Source of the DNA: G963556115 sp963675945
GTDB lineage: Bacteria > Planctomycetota > SZUA-567
NCBI GenBank assembly: GCA_963675945.1
Contig: OY780932.1
Span: 3,224,001-3,288,000, forward strand
Direction of reading: 5' to 3'
DNA length: 64,000 nucleotides
Shown here: positions 1 through 9,526 of the stretch, one piece after another
Numbering within the stretch: position 1 is the first letter of the stretch
How the letters are laid out: each line of letters starts with the position of its first letter
Notes under the pieces: generated by a model
Databases searched by the model: none
Told to the model about the DNA's origin: nothing
What the model saw: only the letters and a program-made list of their open reading frames with translations
Position numbers and translations under genes: made by a program

Positions 1-1988
1 ACCAAGAGCTCACCCTCGGACGACCACGGCACGATTATCTCTGTACTCGAGTCCTCGATAAATCTGTACTTCTCAGCGAGGGTACGGAAACAAAACTGCA
101 GCTGGTCCGGCTGACGCCCGATAGCCGGGAGAATCCCCTGCTCATCCATATCACCCCGCCGCTGCCAGAGATACAGCTCAAAGTACTGCTCAATACACTC
201 CGGGGCGAGCAGATTCCCGCCGGGGTAGCACGCAATAATCTCAGCCGCGCAATCCGCCGACATACGTAAGCAACCCGGTGGCGGTAATTTAGAAGTAGAG
301 AAGAAATAGACCCGGCCGCAGGACAGCCGACCTTCGCGGTTACACCGCCCCGCAGCCTGCGCCAGAGAATCCAGGCCACAGCGCGCCCGGTACACCGCAG
401 CAAAGTCCAAATCCACCCCGGCCTCGATCAACTGGGTACTGATGACCCGGCAGAGCAGACCTGCAGCCAGACGCCGGCGAATCTCGGCAATTACCCGGCG
501 CCGGTGCTCCGGACACATCCGGGTACTGAGGTGATAATGCCCCTCCCCACTACCGAGCTGCTGAAAGAGAGCGGCCGCATGCTGACGGGTATTGACCACA
601 CACAATACCTGCGTCTCCGCCTGCAACGCCACAACCAGATCCGTATCCTCCAGCACACCCACATCGTGCGCCTGAGCGCGCTGCATATTCCGGTACAGAG
701 TATAATGATCGGGTATTATGCGACGGACATGCTGCAACCCCTCTTCGAATTCATTTTCCCGGTAGGTCAGATCCGGCTGGGTAGCACTGGTCAGCACAAT
801 AGAACAGCCATAATTCACTACCAGTTCCCGCATGGCGAGCAAGGTCGGTTTGAGCAAATTCAGAGGGAGAGTCTGTACCTCGTCGAAGATAAGCACACTG
901 TTTACGATATTGTGCAGCTTGCGGCAGCGGCTGGTTCTAGCCGCAAAGAGTGACTCGAAGAACTGGAGACTGGTAGTAACTATCAGCGGCGCATCCCAGT
1001 TCTCAGCCTGAAGCCGATTCCACTCGGTCTCATGCTCCGGTTCCAGATTTGAATGGTGCTCGAGTACGGCATTATTTCCGAGTTCGGCAAATATCTCCCG
1101 GTATACCCCGGCGGTCTGCTCGATAATACTGGTATACGGTATAACCACTATTAACCGCTCCTTGGCGTAACGCTCGGCATGCGCCAACGCCAAAGCAAGA
1201 GCCGATAAGGTCTTGCCACCACCAGTCGGTACATAAAGTTCGAAGAACCCCGGCTCCCACGCCGCCGCCGCCAACGACGCCTGAAGAATCTGGCGGCGCT
1301 GCATATTCACCGGAGTCGGCTCTGCGTTGCCCCCCAACGCCTGAAGGTGCGCCAGCAGAACCTCCAGCATAGAGGATAAGGAGGGATATTCAAAGCCACG
1401 GAGTACAGCTCTATCCGCAGCCATGAAGGCCTCGGTGGCCAGATAATCGGCGTCGACCAGAGCGCTGAAGAGCAGACGTATCCAGAAGACCAGGCGGAAG
1501 GCTATGGTTGCGGCGTCAATTGTACCCCGGGTAATAAACTCCGGCAACTCCGGGAGTTCTCCGGCCAGGATCTCCTCCGGGGCATTCTCCTGCCAGGCTG
1601 CGATAGCTTTGTGCAACCTGTTCTCCAGCGACGCCTCCCCGGCAGCACCGAGATAATCGAGCAGTCCGGAATGATGCGAGGCGATCACATATGCCAAAAC
1701 TTTATTGAGAGGATTTTCCTTGGTACAGGCGAACTGAGCACCCGCGGTTGAATGGTCTACCCGCCCTCGGCCGGCAGAAGACAGAGTTTCAGGGGCTCCT
1801 GCACTCTGCAAATACTCCTGAAAAGCAAGACTATATTTACCGAGATCATGCCAGCGGCCGGAGAGTTCGCCCCAATCGCGGCTGGAGAACTTCGCTGCAA
1901 AATTCCCGGCAAGCCTGGCGACATTATTTAAATGTGTACCGAGTTCCTCCCAGGGTTTATCCCCAGCGCTGTGCGCATAAAATTTCAT
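1..1988 (-). CDS. cas3: CRISPR-associated helicase/nuclease Cas3, type I (3' end beyond the window edge)
   Basis: The minus strand is open from an ATG at 1988, preceded by an AAAGGTG ribosome-binding site, to the left edge (about 662 codons, no stop), so the C-terminus is missing. The N-terminus is a Cas3 HD nuclease: H6, H19, HDLGK at about 47-51, H79 and the HHSG pair at 105-106. A DADYL linker follows near 180. The helicase then shows Walker A TGGGKT (about 255-260), a DEVQ box, SATQP, STQLIEAGVDLD and QAAGRCNREG, all superfamily-2 motifs in order. In type I CRISPR systems Cas3 is recruited by Cascade to unwind and degrade foreign DNA. Cascade genes and an array would be expected further left; none lies in the window. 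The gene is clearly GC-richer than the DNA to its right. The motifs resemble type I-C, but the subtype cannot be settled from cas3 alone. Confidence 0.93.
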   Translation of the reverse strand, partial: MKFYAHSAGDKPWEELGTHLNNVARLAGNFAAKFSSRDWGELSGRWHDLGKYSLAFQEYLQSAGAPETLSSAGRGRVDHSTAGAQFACTKENPLNKVLAYVIASHHSGLLDYLGAAGEASLENRLHKAIAAWQENAPEEILAGELPELPEFITRGTIDAATIAFRLVFWIRLLFSALVDADYLATEAFMAADRAVLRGFEYPSLSSMLEVLLAHLQALGGNAEPTPVNMQRRQILQASLAAAAWEPGFFELYVPTGGGKTLSALALALAHAERYAKERLIVVIPYTSIIEQTAGVYREIFAELGNNAVLEHHSNLEPEHETEWNRLQAENWDAPLIVTTSLQFFESLFAARTSRCRKLHNIVNSVLIFDEVQTLPLNLLKPTLLAMRELVVNYGCSIVLTSATQPDLTYRENEFEEGLQHVRRIIPDHYTLYRNMQRAQAHDVGVLEDTDLVVALQAETQVLCVVNTRQHAAALFQQLGSGEGHYHLSTRMCPEHRRRVIAEIRRRLAAGLLCRVISTQLIEAGVDLDFAAVYRARCGLDSLAQAAGRCNREGRLSCGRVYFFSTSKLPPPGCLRMSADCAAEIIACYPGGNLLAPECIEQYFELYLWQRRGDMDEQGILPAIGRQPDQLQFCFRTLAEKYRFIEDSSTEIIVPWSSEGELL

Positions 1989-3285
1989 AGTAGCTACACC
2001 TTTCATTCAGTAACTCAGATATAACAGTATCACAAGTTCGACTGCAACCGCTTACTGCGCTACATACTTGTACGGCTACACGCTTGTACACTTCAGCTCC
2101 CACCGCTACAACTCTACATACCGGCTCAATATACCAGACTCCAATCGCGACAAAAAGATTAAGGCCTCACAATTATAACCCATAGATACCTACGACAGAT
2201 TACAGAAGACATATTTGATGCCAAAAAAGCAGAAAAAGCATAAGTCTTTTTAACGCTTTACCATACTTGCTGTTACAAGCGAAGAGATATTTTGAGACCT
2301 ATATTACTAACTAGCAAACAATCATATTTTGACATCAATAATAGCAAAATCCACCAAAAATAAGTGTAGAATATAACAATCTGAGCGTGAAAACATAGCC
2401 AGAAACTAAGCTATATATACTACAATTTACTCGACAACGACACCAATGAAAAAAATACTCACGCGCAACTGAAACAAGCTTACCGCGAACAGCTCTCTAC
2501 TTAAAAGCGTTTAAAACTTCTGAGCAAGGCTGAAGAGTCCAGCGCACAGACAGGACGCAATAATATATACTGATATGGCAGCAACTGACGTCGGCAGGAT
2601 CTGATACTAACAGGCAAATGCTTATATGTAATGGTATGCTGACAAAAGCAAAGAAACAGGCTAGAGCTGTAATGACAGGCATTTACTGAGGACGAAAGAG
2701 AAGAGGCATAAATAATAAACTCAGCAGGTATAGCCCCCCCCTGTGCAGGCAGAATATCCGAGACTGCATACCGGATCAGAGTATTATCCGGAATGGCTGC
2801 ATACATCAATGCGAACATACGACGTATAGGACTATTCCAATACTTCAAAAGAACCAAGCATTTTCTACAACATTTTGGAGCATCGTATTTTATACAACAA
2901 ATTCTAGTAACTGAGAAAAATATAACTTAAATAATTTTAGTAAAGATTACTCCAGTAAATGAGTTGTTGAGGAAATAATTCTAAAACCATTCGGTGAAAA
3001 ACCGATACAACAGTACCAGCATATATAGAGTCGCATTCGGCGGGATGATGTTTATTTCAGCTCTAAAATATGCGAAACTGCTTAAAATCGCGAGCAAATG
3101 TGGTATAATTACTATTAAAAGCTGGAAATTAATAAATTTATACTATTTCATACAAAGCATACAATTATTTAGTAAATTTATGGTAAAATAAAGATTAAGC
3201 ATTTTTCACATGCGAATGAATTAATCTCGACTCATACCGATATAAGCATATAAAAGATCATTAGTTTGCAAAACAGGAACCAAAT
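1989..3285. other. 1.3-kb AT-rich stretch without a convincing gene
   Basis: No open frame here looks like a real gene. The longest, on the minus strand at 2501-2857 (118 codons), has no recognisable domain, ends in a cysteine-rich, low-quality sequence, and contains a run of eight C at 2734-2741. It could be the wreck of an older gene. Just upstream of cas3 there is an imperfect 14-bp direct repeat (ctacatacttgtac at 2060-2073 and ctacacgcttgtac at 2076-2089, 16-bp period) that may belong to the cas3 promoter region. Base composition drops sharply in GC from the cas3 side to this side. Confidence 0.5.
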
Positions 3286-4371
3286 ATGAAGCCATTTGAA
3301 AATATAAAAGAGGTCAAAGAAAAAATCTGTGGAACCGGGCTATTTATTCTTTTCATAATCACTATACCTTCTCTAGTCGCCAGCCTGCTGCGAATCATAA
3401 ATTTCGGCTGGCAGCCCCCAATGATATTGCATATCATCTGTGTCTCAGTGGTCATATTGATGGCTAAATACCGTGATAATCTCAGTTATACGTTAAAAGC
3501 CGGCGGAATTGTCACACTTGTCTTTATTGTTGGGGTAGGAGAGTTGTTATATTACGGTATTCTGGGAGCTGGCGGCGCCTACTTAACCTTCGCCTGTGTT
3601 ATTGCCGGGATCCTCTTCAATAGTAGATTCAGTATTGCGCTTTTTAGTGTATCCACCCTAATAATATTGATTGATTACTTCCTCTATAACCACAATCTCA
3701 ATGGGATTAAAGACCTGGATATAATTTCCTATGCTCAGGATTGGAGTGCTTGGGGGAATTTTTACTTTGACTACCTGCTTATCTGGGCAAGTATAATAGC
3801 AGCATTTTATTATATTAGCTCCGCCCTGACCTCCTCGATCAAGGAATTGGAGTACAAAGTAGCTCAGAGAACTCAGGAGCTAGAGAAACTCGCCACCACC
3901 GATACCCTCACCGGCCTGAATAACCGCTTACAGATCGATCATAAATTTACACTTGAGCTGGAAAAAGCCAAGCGTTATAATTTATTTTTCTCAATTATTA
4001 TTATAGATATTGATAAATTCAAGAACATTAATGATAATCACGGGCATCTTGTGGGTGATAAAGTCCTAGTAGAATTTTCCACAATTCTGCGCAACTCCTG
4101 TAGAAAGATTGATACCATCGGTCGTTGGGGCGGCGAGGAGTTTTTAATCATCTGCCCCCAGACGCATGCAGATGCCGCAGCCACGCTTACAGAAAAAATT
4201 CGTAAAAATATCACCGAATATAATTTTTCGCAAATCGGTAATGTAAGCGCCAGCTTCGGCATAACCGAGTATCAGCCCCAGGATGAAATAGATCAAATTA
4301 TGAAGCGAGCCGACACCGCACTGTACAATGCCAAAAACAAAGGACGCAACCGGATTGAGGTAATACCCTAA
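3286..4371 (+). CDS. membrane-bound diguanylate cyclase (GGDEF)
   Basis: Predicted to make cyclic di-GMP from two GTP. The 361-residue protein has about six hydrophobic membrane segments in residues 15-180, an uncharacterised membrane sensor region, then a short coiled linker (about 182-203) and a GGDEF domain to the C-terminus. The active-site loop is GGEEF at 282-286, a functional variant. An RxxD inhibitory site (R273-D276) sits in the usual place before it, so product feedback inhibition is likely. The conserved DTLTGLNNR entry motif starts at 206. An AGGA ribosome-binding site precedes the ATG. It is a single gene, convergent with the lacI gene to its right. The signal it senses cannot be told from the sequence. 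Confidence 0.92.
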   Translation: MKPFENIKEVKEKICGTGLFILFIITIPSLVASLLRIINFGWQPPMILHIICVSVVILMAKYRDNLSYTLKAGGIVTLVFIVGVGELLYYGILGAGGAYLTFACVIAGILFNSRFSIALFSVSTLIILIDYFLYNHNLNGIKDLDIISYAQDWSAWGNFYFDYLLIWASIIAAFYYISSALTSSIKELEYKVAQRTQELEKLATTDTLTGLNNRLQIDHKFTLELEKAKRYNLFFSIIIIDIDKFKNINDNHGHLVGDKVLVEFSTILRNSCRKIDTIGRWGGEEFLIICPQTHADAAATLTEKIRKNITEYNFSQIGNVSASFGITEYQPQDEIDQIMKRADTALYNAKNKGRNRIEVIP

Positions 4372-4569
4372 ATTATTTTCTATAGCCACCAGCCCCTACA
4401 CTACCCTATTGCCTTCTGCTGTCCTCGACTTTGAAATTATATACTGGCCTGATAAAGTGTGTAATCTGCATATTATCGCCTAGCGCCGTGATAATCATAT
4501 TCTAATCTTAGTATGCTGCTCTTCACAGCGTCCTGAGTTTTCCGGATAAGCGGAGAAGGAACCTTTGGC

Positions 4570-5580
4570 TCACATAATACCAGTGGACTCACGTATCATC
4601 AATGCCGGCTTTAACAGATATTTTCGCGGTTTACCGTCACTGTTAGTAATCAGACGAAAAAGTTCTGCGGTTGCCATAGCACTCATCTTCTCAATCGGCT
4701 GCGCCACCGAACTGAGAGCAACCCGATATTTTGAAGCCATCTCAATATTATCAAACCCTATAACCGCGACATCCTGAGGAATTCTGATACCTTCCTTAAT
4801 TAGACCGTCAAGCATACCAATGGCTACATTATCATTGAGTACAAAGATAGCCGCACGCTCCTGTCCCAGTCTATTATCAGCAATTAATCGCCCGGCAATA
4901 TCATAGCCATCTTGGTATGTCTTAACATTTTCATAGCAACATACCGGTGTTGTATCACCCGCCTTGCTCAGAACACCGAGAAATCCTTTTTTTCTCTCCT
5001 GCAAACTCACATGATCATACCCTGTTAGCAAGATATACTTTGCAACATTCAGCATAGTGAAATACTGCGCAGCCAAACATCCTCCCTGAAAATCATCCAC
5101 ACACACATAGCTATATTCGTCCTCACGGTCAAAGAGATTAAAGAGAACAAAGGGAGTGTTATGACTGCGAAGAAAATCTATAGCCGGTGAATTATTTGAA
5201 GTGGAAGCAAGGAGAATGCCATCAACACTCCTGCCAATAAGCGCTTTGATCAGATCACGCTCTCGTTCTGGGTTCCATCCTGAACTGCAAAGAAGCATCA
5301 AATATCCATTATTATACAGATCGGCTTCAATATACTTTGCCACCTCGATAAAGAACGGATTTGCCAGTTCATCAATAACTACGCCGATAGTATTTGTCTT
5401 TTTTGTTGAAAGAGACCTGGCAAGCACGCTCGGTTCATAATTATTCTCATCAATAACCTGTTGTACACGAATCTTTGTCGCATCCTTAACCAAAACGGAA
5501 CCAGAGAGAACTCTTGAGACTGTAGTTTTTGAAACACCAGCAAGCCTCGCGATATCGCCAATTGTCAAATTGCTTCCCAT
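4570..5580 (-). CDS. LacI-family transcriptional regulator of transporter system 1
   Basis: A typical LacI repressor of 336 residues. The N-terminal helix-turn-helix reads TIGDIARLAGVSKTTVSRVL, followed by a hinge (DENNYEPSVLARSLS) and a periplasmic-binding-protein-like sugar sensor domain that starts at NTIGVVIDELANPFF. The ATG at 5580 is chosen because an AGGA lies about 10 bases upstream and the helix-turn-helix begins immediately; the frame is open 13 codons further. It is the last gene of a leftward cluster rbsA-rbsC-rbsB-lacI and probably regulates it. The paired TGAAACCG(A/G)TACCA sites upstream of rbsA (9664-9734) fit the CG-centred palindromes bound by this family. The effector sugar is unknown. 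Confidence 0.92.
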   Translation of the reverse strand: MGSNLTIGDIARLAGVSKTTVSRVLSGSVLVKDATKIRVQQVIDENNYEPSVLARSLSTKKTNTIGVVIDELANPFFIEVAKYIEADLYNNGYLMLLCSSGWNPERERDLIKALIGRSVDGILLASTSNNSPAIDFLRSHNTPFVLFNLFDREDEYSYVCVDDFQGGCLAAQYFTMLNVAKYILLTGYDHVSLQERKKGFLGVLSKAGDTTPVCCYENVKTYQDGYDIAGRLIADNRLGQERAAIFVLNDNVAIGMLDGLIKEGIRIPQDVAVIGFDNIEMASKYRVALSSVAQPIEKMSAMATAELFRLITNSDGKPRKYLLKPALMIRESTGIM

Positions 5581-5765
5581 ATTATATCCTAATGCATATT
5601 GCCCATGTATCCATAACACCGTAAACGAGATACCCCTGAAAAATCATAATAAATATTCGGAAAGTTTCAAGGGATAATCTACTTCTGACAGTATATGCAT
5701 CATAATGTATATACTGCCTACACGCACTAGTTGACTTGCAGACAGTATATAACATTTCTTGTTGT

Positions 5766-6692
5766 TTACTTCTTTACCTTTGCCAATTCATCTTTACCGA
5801 CAATTACCACACCAGTATCGATCTTATCAACCACCTTCTTTCCGGCAATTGCATCAGCCGCAGCCTGCACGCCATCAGACCCCATCTTATACGGATTCTG
5901 TACAGCGGAAGCCTGAATAAGACCATTTTCTATCGCTGAGATCACATCCTTTGACATATCAAAGCCTACAACCTTCACCTTACCAGCAACCCCCTGTTCC
6001 TCAATTGCCCGGGATACGCCAACAGTTGATCCTTCATTACAAGCGTAAAATCCTGCAAGGTCTGGATGCGCATTAAGAATATCAGTAGCCTGGTTCAGAG
6101 CCAAAACTTTATCACCATTGGAATACTGAATCGCAATTATATCGATATCATCAAAATACTTCTTCATATGATCCACAAACCCCTTTTCACGGGCGATCGC
6201 CGTACCTGCACCAGGCTGAGCGTTGATGATGGCCACCTTCCCTTTCTGGCCAATCTCCTGAGCAAGTCGCTCGGCAGCGAGAGCTCCAGCCATATAATTA
6301 TCGGTAGCCAGGAAGGTAACATATCCCTCGGCATCCACCGGTGAATCAATGATCACCACTGGAATATTCGATTCAACCGCATGCTCCACTACTCCAGCCA
6401 AAGCTGCTTTATCCGAAGGAGCGAGTAGAATAGCGTCAGCTTCCTGATTGATCGCATCTTCAACCATTCGCATCTGCTCATTTGGATCGACTTTTCCGGC
6501 AGGGGCTCTAAAAGATATCTCAATACCACCAAGTTCAGCCGCCTTATTTTCCGCCCCTTCCTTGACTTTCAACCAGTGTTCATCCTGTGAATCCATGGTC
6601 ACCAGAACAAACTTCTTTGATTCCTCCGCTCTGGCATTAAAACAGGAAACAAGAGCAAGAGCAACTACAAACAATAACGCAAAGTGTTTCAT
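5766..6692 (-). CDS. rbsB: ribose-type sugar ABC transporter, periplasmic binding protein (system 1)
   Basis: RbsB-like binding protein of 308 residues. The start at 6692 (MKHFALLF) is chosen because AAGGAG lies about eight bases upstream; the frame is open further but without a better site. A signal peptide with a hydrophobic core ends near an ARAEES cleavage region. The mature protein follows the pattern of Peripla_BP_4 proteins: an FVLVTMDSQDEHW strand, ADAILLAPSD, IPVVIIDSP and KVKVVGFDMS. It captures a sugar in the periplasm and hands it to the RbsC-like permease encoded upstream. The exact substrate (ribose, xylose, an inositol or another sugar) cannot be read from the sequence. Confidence 0.92.
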   Translation of the reverse strand: MKHFALLFVVALALVSCFNARAEESKKFVLVTMDSQDEHWLKVKEGAENKAAELGGIEISFRAPAGKVDPNEQMRMVEDAINQEADAILLAPSDKAALAGVVEHAVESNIPVVIIDSPVDAEGYVTFLATDNYMAGALAAERLAQEIGQKGKVAIINAQPGAGTAIAREKGFVDHMKKYFDDIDIIAIQYSNGDKVLALNQATDILNAHPDLAGFYACNEGSTVGVSRAIEEQGVAGKVKVVGFDMSKDVISAIENGLIQASAVQNPYKMGSDGVQAAADAIAGKKVVDKIDTGVVIVGKDELAKVKK

Positions 6693-6951
6693 CAATAATC
6701 TCCTTAACAAACAAAAACTTGCCTTTTAACAGGCACACAAAACCACTACAACTAAACAACCAAAACTATAACTTATACTACTAATCTACAGAGCACATCT
6801 CTGCAGCAAGGGATACAGTTAAATGAATGCAGACAGCTAATAACAGCTAAAACATTACTCAATTTCTAAAATAGTACCAACGTTGCATAAGTTAATTTGC
6901 CAGTGTTATCTTACTTGATTTCCAATATTTAATTCTTAACCGTTCACGGCA

Positions 6952-7902
6952 CTATTTTCGACGGAATCTATCGATAAATACCGCACCAATAATAACTACT
7001 CCAATCACAATCTGCTGCCAGAATGCCGAGACATTCATTAAATTCAGACCGTTACGCAACACGCCGATAACAAACGCACCAATAGCCGTTCCGGTAACAA
7101 TACCCTCCCCCCCCATCAGACTTGTACCACCAATTACCGAAGAGGCAACAGAATCCATCTCATAACCGGTTCCTGCCGTAGGTTGTCCAGAAGCTATACG
7201 AGCCGCCAGTATAACCCCAGCACATGAAGCCAGGAAACCACTTACCACATACACCGAGATAAACACAATATTAGTATTAACGCCGGAGAGTTTTGTCGCT
7301 TCATAGTTACTTCCAGTAGCATAAATATAGCGTCCCAAACGTGTCTTGCTGAGAATAAACCAGAAAATAAGGAAGAGCACGAACATTATGATCACCGCAA
7401 CAGGGATTCCACAAAACTTACCGCTACCAATATATTTAAAAGATTTAGGAAGACCACTAATCGGTATACCCCCAGTCAGAACCAGTGCAACCCCACGCAC
7501 AATACTCATCGTACCCAGCGTTACAATAAACGGCGGCAATTTTCCATAGACCACAATCATCCCATTGAGCAAGCCCACCAGTGTTCCAGAGAGCAGACCA
7601 ATGACAATCGCCGCCGGAATCGGCAAACCTGACATCAGCGCCATTGAAGTGGTTATACCAGACAACGCAATATTCGATCCGATAGACAGATCAATACCGG
7701 CCGTTATAATAACATATGTCTGACCTATTGCAATCATCACAATAATCGAAGTCTGTAAGCATACTGTGAGCAGATTATTTTTTGTAAAGAAATATGGGCT
7801 AGACAGAGAAAAGAAGATCATCAGTAGCACCAAGCCAGACAAAACAGAAAGCATCTGGACAGTCTCTTTGGATAATCGTTGACGTAATAATTGTGTTACC
7901 AT
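6952..7902 (-). CDS. rbsC: ribose-type sugar ABC transporter permease (system 1)
   Basis: BPD_transp_2-family inner-membrane permease, 316 residues with many hydrophobic segments. Family marks are GQTYVIITAGIDLSIGS near residues 60-75 and IGGTSLMGGEGIVTGTAIGAF near the C-terminus, the loop that contacts the ATPase. The ATG at 7902 is preferred over the upstream GTG at 7911 because AAGGAG sits at the proper distance before it. It lies between rbsA and rbsB of the same strand and forms the membrane channel for this importer. A gap of about 260 bases separates it from rbsB. Confidence 0.93.
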   Translation of the reverse strand: MVTQLLRQRLSKETVQMLSVLSGLVLLMIFFSLSSPYFFTKNNLLTVCLQTSIIVMIAIGQTYVIITAGIDLSIGSNIALSGITTSMALMSGLPIPAAIVIGLLSGTLVGLLNGMIVVYGKLPPFIVTLGTMSIVRGVALVLTGGIPISGLPKSFKYIGSGKFCGIPVAVIIMFVLFLIFWFILSKTRLGRYIYATGSNYEATKLSGVNTNIVFISVYVVSGFLASCAGVILAARIASGQPTAGTGYEMDSVASSVIGGTSLMGGEGIVTGTAIGAFVIGVLRNGLNLMNVSAFWQQIVIGVVIIGAVFIDRFRRK

Positions 7903-8032
7903 TAAAATCACTCCTTAAACGCAAAAATATAACTATATGAATTTTTTTAATTACCTGGATACAAAATATTCCTCATCATTTCAAGCTAATAAAGCTTAAG
8001 GGCTAAGCAACCAAGACACCACGTCTTCAGTT

Positions 8033-9526
8033 TTACAACGTCGCATAATGCATAATCTTTTCCTGGGTTGTCTCTTTATTCCTGGTATTCAGCATCACTT
8101 GACATTTTCCACTTGCCATCACCATCAGTCTATCGGTGAGTCCAAGAATCTCTGGCAGTTCCGAAGAGATAAGCACAACGCCTACCCCCTTATGCTTAAG
8201 TGTATTGAAGAGCTTATAAAACTCGACCTTAGCATTCACGTCAATACCTCGTGTCGGTTCATCAAAAATGATAACCTTCGGCTCATGCATCAGCCATTTT
8301 CCAATTACTACCTTCTGCTGGTTTCCACCACTAAGATTATTGACAATCTGATCTATCGTCGGGGTCTTGATCTTCAATTCCTCTACCTTTTGCAGTGAAC
8401 GCTCAGATCGCTTCTTGCGCGAGACCACTCCCAAACACGAACATATATCTGCAAGTGTCGGCAACACCAGATTATCCGCCACCGTCATCTTTACCGCCAA
8501 CCCTTCGCGCTTACGATCTTCAGGAGCATAAACAATTCCTTCCTTGATAGCCTTACGTTCTGAAGTTATATTCAACACTCTTCCCTTCATAAGAACCTCA
8601 CCGCTAGTCTTCTTGATTGCTCCGAAAATAGTCTTGGCTAACTCTGTTCGTCCCGCGCCCACCAGTCCGAAAATACCCAATGCCTCACCACCATAGATAT
8701 CAAAGCTGACATCAGCAATCAGCCCGTCAACCGTTAGATTCTTTATCTCAAGTAACTTATGACGGGTCTCATTAGGCTCAACATATGGAAATTTTTCCTT
8801 GATACTCCGCCCCACCATCATCGTAACCAGGTTATCAATCGTGGTATCCTTGAACTCTACCGAACCGATATACTCACCGTCACGATAAACCGTAACCCGA
8901 TCACAAATCTCCTTCAACTCATCGAGTTTATGCGATATATATATAATGCCCTTTCCGTCTGCTTTCAACTTTCGGATAATCTTGAAAAGTTCTTCAATCT
9001 CACGCCCCGATAACGAACTTGTCGGCTCATCCATAATAATAACTTCAGCATTCTGTGAAAGGGACTTGGCGATCTCGACAATCTGTTGCTTGGAGATTGA
9101 GAGATCAGACACCCGGTCACGCGGATCAATACCCTCATGAAATGAATTGAGTACTGCCGCAGCCTCCCTATTCATCTGAGTTTCATTGACCACCGCCCCC
9201 TTCATCTTCTCCCGTCCCAGAAAGATATTCTGCGCAACGGTAAGATGCTTACAGAGATTGAGCTCTTGATGAATAATCCCAATCCCCATATCCTGAGCCG
9301 CGCGCGGACTCTCAATTTCAACCTTCTCACCCCGCAGAAAGACCTCACCTGCAGTTGCCTTATAAATCCCGGCAAATATCTTCATCATAGTGGATTTTCC
9401 GGCTCCGTTTTCGCCAAGCAGGCAATGCACCTCTCCTTTACGTAAAGCGAAACTGACATTATTCAATGCTTTCACTCCGGGAAATTCCTTGATAATTCCC
9501 TTTGCCTCCAACAAGACTTCACACAC
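8033..9526 (-). CDS. rbsA: ribose-type sugar ABC transporter ATPase, two-domain (system 1)
   Basis: A 497-residue double ATPase of the RbsA/MglA/XylG type. The first cassette has Walker A GENGAGKS at 38-45, a modified signature LSISKQQ and Walker B IIMDEPTSSL. The second has a degenerate P-loop region (GLVGAGRTEL), a canonical LSGGNQQKV signature and IIFDEPTRGID. That division is normal for the family. The start is a GTG at 9526 with AGGAG a few bases upstream. It is the first gene of the leftward operon and powers sugar import through the RbsC-like permease. Confidence 0.94.
   Translation of the reverse strand: MCEVLLEAKGIIKEFPGVKALNNVSFALRKGEVHCLLGENGAGKSTMMKIFAGIYKATAGEVFLRGEKVEIESPRAAQDMGIGIIHQELNLCKHLTVAQNIFLGREKMKGAVVNETQMNREAAAVLNSFHEGIDPRDRVSDLSISKQQIVEIAKSLSQNAEVIIMDEPTSSLSGREIEELFKIIRKLKADGKGIIYISHKLDELKEICDRVTVYRDGEYIGSVEFKDTTIDNLVTMMVGRSIKEKFPYVEPNETRHKLLEIKNLTVDGLIADVSFDIYGGEALGIFGLVGAGRTELAKTIFGAIKKTSGEVLMKGRVLNITSERKAIKEGIVYAPEDRKREGLAVKMTVADNLVLPTLADICSCLGVVSRKKRSERSLQKVEELKIKTPTIDQIVNNLSGGNQQKVVIGKWLMHEPKVIIFDEPTRGIDVNAKVEFYKLFNTLKHKGVGVVLISSELPEILGLTDRLMVMASGKCQVMLNTRNKETTQEKIMHYATL

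Noticed and set aside
504..953. 150-codon plus-strand open frame
   Set aside because: It lies antisense inside cas3, whose frame shows all helicase motifs.
2060..2089. Direct repeat beside cas3 as a CRISPR array
   Set aside because: Only two imperfect 14-bp copies with a 2-base gap; CRISPR repeats are about 24-40 bp with spacers of similar size.
2994..3191. 65-codon plus-strand frame before the diguanylate cyclase
   Set aside because: No ribosome-binding site, AT-rich composition, and no recognisable domain.
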